64,000 nucleotides of DNA from Chloroflexota bacterium (GTDB taxonomy: Bacteria > Chloroflexota > Limnocylindria > Limnocylindrales > CSP1-4). The stretch spans positions 38,447 through 102,446 of the forward strand of contig VBEC01000079.1 of NCBI GenBank assembly GCA_005883615.1. The letters are read 5' to 3'. Below, piece by piece: positions 1-8,470 of this stretch (positions are counted from its first letter, which is position 1; every line of letters starts with the position of its first letter). Made by a program: the position numbers and the translations under genes. The notes below the pieces were generated by a model. It ran no database searches. It was not told the origin of the DNA and saw only the letters and a program-made list of their open reading frames with translations.

Positions 1-636
1 GTCAGCGACGGGCTCGTCAGCAACCTCTCGCTGGTGATGGGCATCGCCGGGGCGTCCCAGCAGAACAGCTTCATCCTTCTCGCGGGTATCGCGGGACTCC
101 TGGCCGGTGCATTCAGCATGGCCGCCGGCGAATACGTTTCGATGAAGGCCCAGCGGGAGCTCTATGAACGGCAAATCGCCCTCGAGCGAGCCGAGCTGGA
201 GGCCATGCCCCAGGAAGAGCAGGCCGAATTGGCGGCCGTCTATCGCTCCAAGGGTTTCGCGCCGGACGAAGCCGCCCGCATCGCCGAGCGGATATTTCGA
301 AATCCGGAAGCGGCCCTGGAGACGCTCATCCGCGAGGAGCTCGGGCTCGATCCGGAGCAGCTTGGCTCGCCCTGGGGAGCGGCCAGTGGGTCGTTCAGCG
401 CGTTCGCCCTCGGTGCAGCTTTGCCGGTCGTGCCGTATGTCGTCACGTCGGGCTCGGCGGCGTTCACTGCGAGCATCGCCCTCAGCGCTGTGGCCCTGTT
501 CACGGTTGGTGGCGGCGTCAGCCTGCTGACCGGCCGGGGCTTGGTCTTTTCAGGCGCTCGGCAGGTGGCGATCGGGGCCGCCGCTGCCGCGGTTACGTTC
601 CTGGTCGGTCACCTCATCGGCGTGGCGGTCTCCTAG
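1..636 (+). CDS. VIT1/CCC1-family transporter, 5' end outside window
   Basis: The reading frame is open from base 1 and begins within the family's N-terminal signature (VSDGLVSNLSLVMGIAGA), so only a short N-terminus is missing. Members are membrane transporters that move ferrous iron or manganese out of the cytoplasm. The visible part has a first hydrophobic pair, then a charged cytosolic helical stretch (ERQIALERAELEAM ... AERIFRNPEAALETLIREEL) that carries metal-binding acidic residues in the family, and then three more hydrophobic segments. The GTG/ATG codons at 34-39 lie inside the conserved domain and are not the start. Family assignment is firm; the metal specificity cannot be read from the sequence. 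Confidence 0.88.
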   Translation, partial: VSDGLVSNLSLVMGIAGASQQNSFILLAGIAGLLAGAFSMAAGEYVSMKAQRELYERQIALERAELEAMPQEEQAELAAVYRSKGFAPDEAARIAERIFRNPEAALETLIREELGLDPEQLGSPWGAASGSFSAFALGAALPVVPYVVTSGSAAFTASIALSAVALFTVGGGVSLLTGRGLVFSGARQVAIGAAAAAVTFLVGHLIGVAVS

Positions 637-657
637 CGTGGCGTCGAGGTCGAGCCG

Positions 658-936
658 ATGAGATCGCTCGGGCCCATGAGATCGCTCGCCGTGGCCATCC
701 TGACGGGCCTCGTCGTCCTCGGCCTCTTCGCGCTGTGGCTGCGCTGGCCGATCCACCTGTCGATCATCGCCGGCGCGATCTTCTCGCTGGCCTTCCTCAT
801 GACCGCAGCGTCGATTGGTGACGATCCCGGGAAGGCCGATGCCGCCTGGCGCGCGGTGGCTGCGGACCTGACGAGTCCGACGCGCGAGGCGCCGCCGCCC
901 AGCACCACCGATGGACCCGGCTCGGAAGCCGGCTGA
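658..936 (+). CDS. Small two-helix membrane protein, unknown function
   Basis: A 92-residue protein with two hydrophobic segments (about residues 10-25 and 30-50) and a polar Pro/Ser/Thr-rich tail. I do not recognise a family. It follows the VIT1 gene by 21 bases and precedes the cupin gene by 3, so all three may be co-transcribed. The first twelve bases (ATGAGATCGCTC) recur 18 bases later, offering a second start at 676; no clear ribosome site favours either. Confidence 0.5.
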   Translation: MRSLGPMRSLAVAILTGLVVLGLFALWLRWPIHLSIIAGAIFSLAFLMTAASIGDDPGKADAAWRAVAADLTSPTREAPPPSTTDGPGSEAG

Positions 937-939
937 CCC

Positions 940-1260
940 ATGGACCGATCGGGGCTCCTCGGCCACCTCGCTGACGAGGGTATCCACGCGTCGCCCTGGT
1001 CCAACGGTCCGGCTGCTCGCTACAAGGCTCACAGCCACACCTATGACAAGGTGCTCGTGGTCAGCCAGGGCGCTATCGTGTTCGGCCTCACGGCCCGTGG
1101 GGAATCGGTGCCGATGTCGGTCGGTGACAGGCTCGACCTGCCGGCCGGGACGGAGCACGATGCGAAGGTGGGTCCCATGGGCGTCGAGTGTCTGGAGGCC
1201 CACGCTCCGGCCGGAGCACTGACCGACCGGCCCCGACTCAGAACGGCGGGTACCTGGTAA
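940..1260 (+). CDS. Cupin-domain protein
   Basis: A 106-residue single-domain cupin. The first cupin motif is visible as HSHTYDKVLVVSQG and the second as GDRLDLPAGTEHDA, giving the usual His/Glu-type metal site, although the Glu of the first motif is not obvious. The substrate is unknown. It follows the small membrane protein after 3 bases and precedes the ECF sigma gene by 34. Many such proteins are small-molecule binding or dioxygenase-like. Confidence 0.72.
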   Translation: MDRSGLLGHLADEGIHASPWSNGPAARYKAHSHTYDKVLVVSQGAIVFGLTARGESVPMSVGDRLDLPAGTEHDAKVGPMGVECLEAHAPAGALTDRPRLRTAGTW

Positions 1261-1294
1261 TGGGCGAAACCGCAACGCTGCCGAAAGCGTACCC

Positions 1295-1987
1295 ATGACA
1301 GAGGTGGGAACCAGCACCCCTGACGATGCTGCCCTCGTCCGCGAGGTTGCGGCTGGTTCGGAGGACGCGCTCGGAACCCTCTATGACCGCCACGTCGGGG
1401 CAATTTTCGCGGTGGCCAGCAGGCTGACCGGTGATCGGCAGATAGCAGAAGAAGTGGTCCAGGAGACATTCCTTGCGTTGTGGAACCGAGCGGAGCTGTA
1501 TGACCCCTTGAGCGGCTCCCTTGCCGCCTGGCTCCACACGATTGCTCGAAATCGAACGGTCGACCGGCTCCGGGCGATCGGCCGACGACCGACCGTGGTA
1601 CCGGTTTCCGGCGGGCGCGGACAGGACGAGCCGGACGGCCAGGCGCTCGAGCGAATCGCAGCGGTCGGAAACGTGCTCGGCGGTGCGCGACCCGCACCCG
1701 GGCCAGAGGCGGCATTCGAAGCGGCGGAGCTTCGGGCCACCCTGCGCGCGGCACTCGACGAGATGCCAGAGGTGGAGCGGACAGTGATCCTCCTCGCGTA
1801 CCGCGACGAGTTGACCCAATCGGAGATCGCCACGCGGCTGGGCTGGCCACTCGGAACTGTCAAGACGCGGACCCGCAGGGCGCTCCTGAGTCTGCGCGAG
1901 GCGCTGGGCGGTGACGCCGGCCCGGAGGCGCAGATGGCCACAATTCCAGTGCCGGTCACCGAGCCTGTACCGGCCACCGAGCGATGA
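1295..1987 (+). CDS. ECF-type RNA polymerase sigma factor (SigK-like)
   Basis: A 230-residue sigma-70 family protein of the extracytoplasmic-function group. Region 2 runs from about residue 28 to 95 (LYDRHVGAIFAVASRLTG, AEEVVQETFLALWNRA) and region 4 from about 150 to 205 (LDEMPEVERTVILLAYRDEL, then SEIATRLGWPLGTVKTRTRR). The linker is longer than usual and rich in Arg and Gly. An anti-sigma gene follows after 22 bases, the standard partner arrangement. A GAAAC box at 1265-1269 and a CGTA at about 1288 resemble an ECF-type autoregulated promoter; that is an inference only. Confidence 0.9.
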   Translation: MTEVGTSTPDDAALVREVAAGSEDALGTLYDRHVGAIFAVASRLTGDRQIAEEVVQETFLALWNRAELYDPLSGSLAAWLHTIARNRTVDRLRAIGRRPTVVPVSGGRGQDEPDGQALERIAAVGNVLGGARPAPGPEAAFEAAELRATLRAALDEMPEVERTVILLAYRDELTQSEIATRLGWPLGTVKTRTRRALLSLREALGGDAGPEAQMATIPVPVTEPVPATER

Positions 1988-2009
1988 GCAAGGGACGGGG
2001 GTCGAACTC

Positions 2010-2834
2010 ATGACCCACGCCGAGGCGCGAGAGCTGCTCGAGCTCGCGGCGGTCGAGCCGGAAGGCCTCGACCGGCTTGCCGCCGGCGACACACCCGAAG
2101 CCGCCGCGGTTGCGGCGCACCTGGCCGGCTGCGCGAGCTGTACGGACGAGTTCGAGCGGCTGCTCCGGACGTCGGTGGTTCTGCGCCGGGTGATCTCCAG
2201 CGAACCTCAGCCGGAGATGCGTGAGCGCACCCTCGCGTTCATTCGTACGGTTGGGCGCGATCGATCCGGAGTCGCGAGCACGGACAGGGGAGCGCCCCGG
2301 GACGGTTCGGTGCCGGGTCGCGTCGGACGATTTCGCACTGGCCGCCTCGGCCACCCGGCAGTGTGGGCGGCGAGCCTGGCGGCAGCTGTGATTCTGTCGG
2401 TGCTGGGCACTGGCGTGGTCATGAACAACGCTCGGAACGATCAACAAAACCGGGAGACCGCGGACCTCGTCGACATCGTCGATTGGGCCGCCGAGATCCA
2501 GCGGGCCCCCGACGCCCGCGAGGCGATCCTCAAAGGCAGCGACGGAACAACCAGCGGCAAGGTCCTCTTCTCGCCCGCAACGCGCGACCTGCTCGTGTTC
2601 ACCAGTGGACTGCCGCCCCCGCCAGCTGGCAAGCAGTACCGCTGCTGGCTGGAGCTGGACGGCAAGCGAACTCGCGTCGGCGAGATGGCGTTCGCCGCGG
2701 GGCTGGCGTACTGGTTCGACAGAAATGTCGTTACGCTCGCGCAGGTCGATCGCGCAACCCAGTTCGGGATCTCGCTGGTTGACGTCACGCCGAGCTCTCA
2801 GGAGGGGCAAACTGTCCTAACTGCACCGCTCTGA
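2010..2834 (+). CDS. Zinc-finger anti-sigma factor with RskA-type C-terminal domain
   Basis: A 274-residue membrane protein. The N-terminal anti-sigma domain has the zinc motif HLAGCASC (His37, Cys41, Cys44). One membrane helix lies near residues 118-138, followed by an extracytoplasmic RskA-like domain (LVFTSGLPPPPAGKQYRCW ... GEMAFAAG) near residues 185-270. It should hold the sigma factor encoded 22 bases upstream at the membrane until a signal releases it. I chose the ATG at 2010 because the conserved zinc domain begins right after it; the frame stays open upstream inside the sigma gene. Confidence 0.87.
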   Translation: MTHAEARELLELAAVEPEGLDRLAAGDTPEAAAVAAHLAGCASCTDEFERLLRTSVVLRRVISSEPQPEMRERTLAFIRTVGRDRSGVASTDRGAPRDGSVPGRVGRFRTGRLGHPAVWAASLAAAVILSVLGTGVVMNNARNDQQNRETADLVDIVDWAAEIQRAPDAREAILKGSDGTTSGKVLFSPATRDLLVFTSGLPPPPAGKQYRCWLELDGKRTRVGEMAFAAGLAYWFDRNVVTLAQVDRATQFGISLVDVTPSSQEGQTVLTAPL

Positions 2835-2849
2835 CACGGAACCCGGCCT

Positions 2850-3674
2850 ATGACAATCACGCACCCCCCCGAGATCGACGATTCTCCCGAGACGCGGCAC
2901 GACGCTACGCCCGGGTCGGACGACGAAATGGACCGCGGCGCACGGCAGGGAAACTCGGTTCCCGAGGACGAAGTCGCCGCGATATTCGACGAAATCGCTC
3001 CTGTTTACGACCGCGTCAACACGCTGATGACCCTCGGCCTCGATGGGCGTTGGCGGCGGTCAGCGGTGCGGGCGACGGGACTTGCCTCCGGCGAATCGGC
3101 CATCGACGTCGCCTGCGGGACGGGCAAGCTGGCGGCGGAGCTCGCGGAGCGAGTCGGGCCCTTTGGGCGGGTCGTCGCTGTCGATATCTCGCCACGTATG
3201 ATCGAGCGCGCCCGAAGCGCGTACGGCGACCTGGTGCAGCTCGGGTTCGAACTTGGCAATGCGCTCGCGCTTCCGGTCGGCACCGGCAAGTTCGACGCAG
3301 CTACGATCGCTTTCGGGCTGCGCAACCTGTCCGATTTCGAAGCGGGCTTCCGCGAATTGGCTCGGGTCGTCCGGCCCGGCGGCCGAGTGGTCTGCCTAGA
3401 GCTGTCGATGCCCAGGCCAATGCTCTGGGGCCGCATCTACCACGCGACCTTCCGACGGCTGGCCCCGGCACTGGGCACGCTATTCAGGCAAGGCGCGGCG
3501 TATCGCTACCTGCCGGAGTCGCTCGAGGGCTTCCCGGACGCCGACAGACTCGCCGAATCGATGCGTCGGTCAGGGCTCGTGGGGGTGTCGTACCGGCGCT
3601 TGTCGCTGGGGGCCGTCGCCCTCCACGTCGGTACGGTTCCCCAGACCGTGCGCACTGCGTCTCCCGCCGGCTGA
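2850..3674 (+). CDS. menG: Demethylmenaquinone methyltransferase (UbiE/MenG family)
   Basis: A 274-residue SAM-dependent methyltransferase that would carry out the last step of menaquinone synthesis. After a roughly 40-residue charged extension unusual for the family come the diagnostic segment FDEIAPVYDRVNTLMTLGLD, motif I IDVACGTGKLAAELA, the acidic SAM-ribose residue in VVAVDISPRM, and IAFGLRNLSDFEAGFRELAR. The C-terminus (QGAAYRYLPESLEGFPD) is also typical. It starts 15 bases after the anti-sigma gene and may share its transcript. No ubiquinone genes are visible, so menaquinone is the more likely substrate. Confidence 0.9.
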   Translation: MTITHPPEIDDSPETRHDATPGSDDEMDRGARQGNSVPEDEVAAIFDEIAPVYDRVNTLMTLGLDGRWRRSAVRATGLASGESAIDVACGTGKLAAELAERVGPFGRVVAVDISPRMIERARSAYGDLVQLGFELGNALALPVGTGKFDAATIAFGLRNLSDFEAGFRELARVVRPGGRVVCLELSMPRPMLWGRIYHATFRRLAPALGTLFRQGAAYRYLPESLEGFPDADRLAESMRRSGLVGVSYRRLSLGAVALHVGTVPQTVRTASPAG

Positions 3675-3701
3675 CTGCTCGGCCCCCGGCGGGTTCCTGG
3701 G

Positions 3702-4055
3702 CTAGTAGGTGTCGATGGTCCGGGCCGTGGCGGCGTGCGTCTCCTGCCGCGACGGAGGCCCTTCGGATTCGAGCGAGTCGACGGCGGCTTCGTCGGGGCC
3801 CTCGGTCGGGGCTTCATCGGGCGGCAGGCTGGACAGGTAGAGCTGGTGGAGCTCGAGGACCCGTTCGGCGATCTCCGGCTCCATCCGCATCCCCGACGAG
3901 CGCATCGTGTCGGCGATCCAGGTCGCCTCGAAACCGCGCTCGGCCTTGCCGACCTCGTCCTCGCGCCGGCGAACGTCGGCCAGGACGAGCCATACAAGGC
4001 CTGCCCCCACCACGACCCCGACGATGAGCAGCCACCAGTTGAATTCGGTGTTCAT
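3702..4055 (-). CDS. Small single-pass membrane protein, unknown function
   Basis: A 117-residue protein with one N-terminal membrane helix (about residues 7-27) followed by a charged, partly helical cytosolic segment (VRRREDEVGKAERGFEATWI) and an acidic low-complexity tail. I do not recognise a family. It converges with menG, leaving 27 bases between the stops. Its start overlaps, in ATGA, the end of a 20-codon upstream frame at 4052-4114 that lies just downstream of a TATACT box. Confidence 0.55.
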   Translation of the reverse strand: MNTEFNWWLLIVGVVVGAGLVWLVLADVRRREDEVGKAERGFEATWIADTMRSSGMRMEPEIAERVLELHQLYLSSLPPDEAPTEGPDEAAVDSLESEGPPSRQETHAATARTIDTY

Positions 4056-4114
4056 CGGCGGGGCGGCCGCCGGTGAGGTGGATGGTCGGCGGCCGCCACG
4101 ATCGCGAGCTCCAT
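4052..4114 (-). CDS. Possible 20-codon leader peptide upstream of the 3702-4055 gene
   Basis: On the minus strand an ATG at 4114-4112 opens a 20-codon frame (MELAIVAAADHPP...) whose stop overlaps the next gene's start as ATGA. It begins nine bases after a perfect TATACT box, so the transcript may start at or near this ATG with little or no leader. It could be a translated leader coupling into the membrane-protein gene, or simply its 5' untranslated region. Confidence 0.35.
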   Translation of the reverse strand: MELAIVAAADHPPHRRPPRR

Positions 4115-4123
4115 GCGGCGGTC

Positions 4124-4129
4124 AGTATA
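4124..4129 (-). promoter_or_regulatory. Predicted -10 box TATACT for the 3702-4114 unit
   Basis: The minus strand reads TATACT here, a near-perfect bacterial -10 element, nine bases before an ATG. No convincing -35 element is visible. It is divergent from the lgt promoter about 90 bases away. Confidence 0.5.
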
Positions 4130-4218
4130 GGTCGGGCAGCCCGCTCGACCCTGGAGAGGGCCTGCGTTGCGCGGCTGCCGGTCCTGTCGCGCAGGAGCCT
4201 CCCGGGCGGCCCTCGGGC

Positions 4219-4224
4219 TACACT
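4219..4224 (+). promoter_or_regulatory. Predicted -10 box TACACT for lgt, leaderless start
   Basis: TACACT lies eight bases before the lgt ATG, with no ribosome-binding site in between. Transcription would begin at or next to the start codon. The same arrangement recurs at five other genes in this window. Confidence 0.5.
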
Positions 4225-4232
4225 CCCGGGCG

Positions 4233-5114
4233 ATGCTCGACCTCACTCCGAGTCCCATCGCCATCCAGATCGGCCCGCTTGCCGTGCATTGGTACGGAAT
4301 CGCATATGCCGTCGGCCTTGGGGCCGCGTACTGGCTCCTCCGTCGCGAGGCGCGCTTCCGTGGGCAGGATCCGGAGCTGGTCTTCAACGGCATGCTGGTT
4401 GTCGCCATCGCTGCGCTTATCGGTGGGCGGCTCTACCACGTCATCGACCAGTGGCAGCTCTACAAGAGCGATCTGCTTTCCATCGTCCTGCCGCCCTACT
4501 CGGGCCTCGGCGTCTATGGGGGCCTGCTGACCGGAACGCTTGCCGGCGTTGCCTATGTCCGCTGGAAGCGGCATTCGTTGGGTGTCTGGGCGGACATCGT
4601 TGCGCCGAGCCTGTTCCTGATGCAGGCGATCGGGCGCTGGGGCAATTTCTTCAACCAGGAGCTGTACGGCTCGCCGACAAATCTTCCATGGGGAATCGCC
4701 ATTCAGTGCGGCAATCGCACGCAGGGCTATCCGTGCCCCGCCGACCTGGCCTCGACGGCGACCGACGGGCAGCACTTCCAGCCGTTGTTCCTGTACGAGT
4801 CGCTGTCCGGCTTCCTGGGAATGCTGGTCCTGCTGTATCTGGGCCGGCGCTTCCGCGACCGACTCCGCCCGGGCGATCTGCTGCTCGTGTTCTTCGTTTG
4901 GTACGGGACCGTCCGGTTCGTGCTGGAGAGCCTGAAGAGCAATAACTGGCTGTTCTTCGGCATCCCGACCGCGCAGGTCGCCGCGGGGCTATCGGTGCTC
5001 CTCGCGCTGGCCATCCTTTTGGTTCGGCACTCGCGACCGCCCCGAGCGACGCCCGAACCGGAGCAAACTCCGCCACCCGACGCACGGGCAACGCCGGCCC
5101 CCGAAAACGGGTGA
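4233..5114 (+). CDS. lgt: Prolipoprotein diacylglyceryl transferase
   Basis: A 293-residue polytopic inner-membrane enzyme that transfers diacylglycerol to the lipobox cysteine of prolipoproteins, the first step of lipoprotein maturation. The Lgt signature GRWGNFFNQELYG is present, as are IQIGPLAVHWYGIAYAVG near the N-terminus, the GGRLYHVI segment and the C-terminal FLYESL and GTVRFVLESLK motifs. The C-terminal 25 residues are Pro/Ala-rich. The ATG at 4233 starts exactly where homology begins. The gene overlaps the plsC-like gene by GTGA. Several lipoproteins that would be its substrates (22225, 51119, 60224) lie in this window. Confidence 0.93.
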   Translation: MLDLTPSPIAIQIGPLAVHWYGIAYAVGLGAAYWLLRREARFRGQDPELVFNGMLVVAIAALIGGRLYHVIDQWQLYKSDLLSIVLPPYSGLGVYGGLLTGTLAGVAYVRWKRHSLGVWADIVAPSLFLMQAIGRWGNFFNQELYGSPTNLPWGIAIQCGNRTQGYPCPADLASTATDGQHFQPLFLYESLSGFLGMLVLLYLGRRFRDRLRPGDLLLVFFVWYGTVRFVLESLKSNNWLFFGIPTAQVAAGLSVLLALAILLVRHSRPPRATPEPEQTPPPDARATPAPENG

Positions 5115-6016
5115 CCACCGAAGGAGCCTCCTCCCCGCAAGGCAGACGCAGGCTCCCGCCGGGACGTATCAACCCCGAGGCCATGGCCGCGGCCCGAGGT
5201 GGTGCACGCGAGGGCCTCGCCTGGCTGGGCCGTCCGCCGGAGGCGAAGGCGTCCTGGCTTTATCGGGCAACTCGGCTGCTCGCTCGCATCGTCCTGTTCG
5301 GGGTCTTCCGCTTCCGGGTCGAGACCTCGGGCCGGGAGCTCCTTCCGGACGGTGGCTATATCGTGATCGCCGCAGCGCACCGGGGCTGGATGGATCCGTT
5401 CCTGGTGATGCATGCATTGCCGCTCGAGCCGCGCTGCTGGTTCCTGGGCAGCGGCCCCTCGACGTTCACCTCGCGAACCCGCGAGGTGCTCATCCGCCGG
5501 CTTGGCGGTTTGCTGCCGGTCTGGCGCGGTGGCCTTGGCATCGAGCCGCATGTCGCCTCGGCGCGCGCCGTGCTTGCCAATCGGGCCGTCTTCGTGCAGA
5601 TGCCCGAAGGCACGGTCAGCGGTGCTCCCGGCCGTCTCGGCCCCTTCCGCCATGGGGCCGCGCTGATCGCCATCCGGACAGGCGCGACGATCGTGCCGCT
5701 GGCGATGGCCGGCAGCGAGGAGCTCTACCTCGGCAAGCGCATGGTGACTCGCATCCTGCCGCCGGCGACCGCGGCGGATCTGCTGGGAGCATCCTGGGAC
5801 GCTGTCCTCCCGCCTGAAGGCTCACACGAGGAGCTGCAACTCGCCCGCCGGCTGACGGCTCGGCTGGCCGATGTTCTCGGCCCGGCGGTGGAGGAGATCT
5901 ACCCGCCGACCGTCGATCCGGCCAGGCATTCCCGCCGCCTGCGGCGACTTACCTGGCTGCTGTTACGGCCAGGCCGGCTCGACCGCGATGAGGGGCAGGG
6001 CGTCGGCAGGATCTAA
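5111..6016 (+). CDS. 1-acylglycerol-3-phosphate acyltransferase (PlsC-like)
   Basis: A 301-residue acyltransferase of the LPLAT superfamily, expected to acylate lysophosphatidic acid at the membrane. The catalytic HX4D motif is AAHRGWMDPF and the substrate-binding motif is the variant MPEGTVSG. One hydrophobic stretch near residues 50-65 (ARIVLFGVFRF) would anchor it. It begins with GTG overlapping the lgt stop by four bases, so translation is coupled. It converges with ppk2. Confidence 0.82.
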   Translation: MTTEGASSPQGRRRLPPGRINPEAMAAARGGAREGLAWLGRPPEAKASWLYRATRLLARIVLFGVFRFRVETSGRELLPDGGYIVIAAAHRGWMDPFLVMHALPLEPRCWFLGSGPSTFTSRTREVLIRRLGGLLPVWRGGLGIEPHVASARAVLANRAVFVQMPEGTVSGAPGRLGPFRHGAALIAIRTGATIVPLAMAGSEELYLGKRMVTRILPPATAADLLGASWDAVLPPEGSHEELQLARRLTARLADVLGPAVEEIYPPTVDPARHSRRLRRLTWLLLRPGRLDRDEGQGVGRI

Positions 6017-6065
6017 CTGGCTTGAGGGCGGCGGTGCCCACCTCCGTGCAATCCAAACGGGAGCG

Positions 6066-6896
6066 CTACTCGATCTTGAGATCCTTGGGGATTTGCTCGC
6101 CGGGCGGATATTTCGGATCCAACGCGTCCAGCGACGCGGCCGCGATATCGCCGACGGCCAGGTTCCGGAACCAGTTGTGATTGGCCGGGATGACGAACCA
6201 GGGCGCCTGCTCGGTCGAGCATCGCATGAGGGCCTCGTTGAAGGCCGCCATGTAGTCCGCCCATAGCTTGCGCTCCGCGAGGTCGCCCATCTTGAACTTC
6301 CAGCGCTTGGTGGGGTTGGACACCCGTGCCTGGAGTCGCCGCTTCTGCTCGTCGCGATCGATGTGCAGGAAGAACTTGAGGATCGTGGTGCCTTCCTCGA
6401 CGAGCATCTGCTCGAACGCGTTGATCTGGTCATAGCGACGTGACCAGACTTCCTGGGGCACCAGGGAGTGGACTCGCTCGACCAGCACCGCCTCGTAGTG
6501 GGATCGATTGAAGACGGAGATCTCGCCATTGCCCGGCACGACCTGGTGGACCCGCCAGAGGTAGTCGTGCGCGAGCTCGACCGGGTTCGGGACACCGAAC
6601 CCAACGACGCGGCAACCCAGCGGGTTGAAAGCCCTCATGACATGCGTGATCGTGCCGTCCTTGCCGGACGCGTCGATGCCTTGCAGGACGATCAGCACAC
6701 GATGCCGATGCTCCGCCCACAGCCGTTCCTGAAGGCTCGTAAGGCGCTCGAGATCCGCGGCGACCTTGACTTCGGCGGTGACCTTCACATGGCCAAATGT
6801 CTCGTTCGGATCCACGTCGGCGAGGTTCACGGTTGACCCGGGCTTGACGAGAAGTCTGTCGCGGAGGCCGCCACGTCCGCGCGTTTTCCCTGCCAT
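6066..6896 (-). CDS. ppk2: PPK2-family polyphosphate kinase / nucleotide phosphotransferase
   Basis: A 276-residue cytosolic protein of the PPK2 family, which moves phosphate between polyphosphate and nucleotides. The Walker-A-like loop is LQGIDASGKDGTI and the conserved SVFNRSHYEAVLVERVH segment follows; the lid region KRRLQARVSNPTKRWKFK and the terminal NHNWFRNLAV segment match short single-domain members (class I/III-like, AMP or ADP phosphorylating). The ATG at 6896 follows GAGGGACGG; the open frame further upstream runs under the CBS promoter and is not used. Confidence 0.92.
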   Translation of the reverse strand: MAGKTRGRGGLRDRLLVKPGSTVNLADVDPNETFGHVKVTAEVKVAADLERLTSLQERLWAEHRHRVLIVLQGIDASGKDGTITHVMRAFNPLGCRVVGFGVPNPVELAHDYLWRVHQVVPGNGEISVFNRSHYEAVLVERVHSLVPQEVWSRRYDQINAFEQMLVEEGTTILKFFLHIDRDEQKRRLQARVSNPTKRWKFKMGDLAERKLWADYMAAFNEALMRCSTEQAPWFVIPANHNWFRNLAVGDIAAASLDALDPKYPPGEQIPKDLKIE

Positions 6897-6980
6897 CCGT
6901 CCCTCAGGTGGTGGTTGTCGGACACATTGTCCCGGATGGGGAGCACTGACGGGGCGGTCTCCGCGTGCGGGCCCGGGCGC

Positions 6981-6986
6981 TATCCT
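6981..6986 (+). promoter_or_regulatory. Predicted -10 box TATCCT for the CBS gene, leaderless start
   Basis: TATCCT stands seven bases before the ATG at 6994 with no ribosome-binding site between them. It lies in the 97-base gap between the divergent ppk2 and CBS genes. Confidence 0.5.
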
Positions 6987-6993
6987 CGCCGGG

Positions 6994-8418
6994 ATGCAGT
7001 TCGCCGAGTCCATTCTCGAGCTGGTTGGCCGGACGCCCCTGGTTCGCCTGAGCCGGATCACTCGCGACCTCGGCGCGACCGATGAGCAGCCGCTGCTCCT
7101 GGCGAAGCTCGAGATGCTCAATCCCGGGGGCTCTGTGAAGGACCGCATCGGGCTGCCCATGATCGAGGCGGCGGAACGCAATGGCCTCCTCCAGCCGGGC
7201 GGCACCATCATCGAGCCGACGAGCGGCAACACTGGCCACGGCCTGGCGATTGCCGCCGCGCTGAAGGGCTATCGCTGCATCTTCGTCATGGCCGACAAGC
7301 AGTCGGCCGAGAAGCAGGCACTCCTGCGGGCCTACGGCGCGGAGGTGGTGCTGTGCCCGACGAACGTGCCGCCCGAGTCGCCCGAGAGCTATTACAGCGT
7401 GGCCACGCGATTGGCGCGCGACATCCCCGGCGCATACAAGCCGGACCAGTACTGGAACCCGGAGAATCCGCGCGCCCACGAGAACACGACAGGCCCCGAG
7501 ATCTGGGAGCAGACGGACGGGCGGGTCACCCACTTCGTGTGCAGCGTGGGTACCGGCGGAACGATCTCGGGGGCGGTCCGATTCCTGCGTCGCGAGAACC
7601 CCGAGCTGGTCGTGGTCGGGGCAGATCCCGAGGGCAGCGTCCTGTCGGGGGACCTGGCCCATCCCTACCTGACCGAGGGCGTTGGCGAAGACTTCCTGCC
7701 CGGGACATTCGATCCCACGTCCGTCGATCGCTGGATCCGGGTCGGCGATCGCGAAGCGTTCGCGATGGCTCGTCGACTGACCCGCGAAGAAGGCATCCTT
7801 GCCGGGGAATCGTGCGGGACGGCGCTGGTGGCCGCGCTCGAGGTTGGCCGAGAGCTGACCGCGGCGCGGACCGGGCGAGCCGCAACGCTCGTCGTGCTCC
7901 TGCCGGACGGCGGCCGCAACTACCTGAGCAAGCTCTACAACGACGAGTGGATGCGCGTCAACGGGCTCCTGCCAACCACGGGGGCCGTCGTCCGGATAGC
8001 CGAGTTGCTGGCCGACCGCCACCACGGCGACGAGCTGCCGGACCTCGTGGTCGCCCGAACGACCGAACGTGTTGGCGAGGCCATCAACACGCTCCAGGAA
8101 TACGGAATCAGCCAGATGCCAGTGTCGGAGGACCCGGGAGGCGTTGCCGTGGCGGGCCTGGTCGGGTCAATCTCGGAGAAGGGATTGCTCGATCGAGCCT
8201 TCCGCGATCCCTCGGTCGTCGGCCGCACCGTCGGCGAGGTCATGGACGGCCCACTGCCGCTGGTCGACGCGTCGGCCACGCTCGACGAGGCCTTCGCCCT
8301 GCTGTCCGGTCCCGCTTCTGCTGTGATCGCCGTCAGGGGGGAACGACCCGCCGGGGTGATCACCAAGCTCGACCTGCTCGAGTATCTCGCCCACCATCCG
8401 CGATCGGGCGGGGCGTAG
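6994..8418 (+). CDS. Cystathionine beta-synthase with C-terminal CBS-domain pair
   Basis: A 474-residue PLP enzyme. The catalytic core (about residues 1-320) has the PLP lysine in NPGGSVKDR (Lys49), the substrate loop TSGNTGHG, the phosphate loop GTGGT and a C-terminal SCGTAL segment. Residues about 340-470 form two CBS motifs (ARTTERVGEAINTLQEYG and VGEVMDGPLPLVDASATLDE), which in the family bind adenosyl ligands. It would condense serine or O-acetylserine/homocysteine to cystathionine; the adjacent gamma-family gene supports reverse transsulfuration. The CBS pair distinguishes it from plain cysteine synthase. Confidence 0.9.
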   Translation: MQFAESILELVGRTPLVRLSRITRDLGATDEQPLLLAKLEMLNPGGSVKDRIGLPMIEAAERNGLLQPGGTIIEPTSGNTGHGLAIAAALKGYRCIFVMADKQSAEKQALLRAYGAEVVLCPTNVPPESPESYYSVATRLARDIPGAYKPDQYWNPENPRAHENTTGPEIWEQTDGRVTHFVCSVGTGGTISGAVRFLRRENPELVVVGADPEGSVLSGDLAHPYLTEGVGEDFLPGTFDPTSVDRWIRVGDREAFAMARRLTREEGILAGESCGTALVAALEVGRELTAARTGRAATLVVLLPDGGRNYLSKLYNDEWMRVNGLLPTTGAVVRIAELLADRHHGDELPDLVVARTTERVGEAINTLQEYGISQMPVSEDPGGVAVAGLVGSISEKGLLDRAFRDPSVVGRTVGEVMDGPLPLVDASATLDEAFALLSGPASAVIAVRGERPAGVITKLDLLEYLAHHPRSGGA

Positions 8419-8470
8419 CGGCCATGCTTCGACTCCGTAACGGTGGAGTGCTCACGACCGACGCGCGGAC

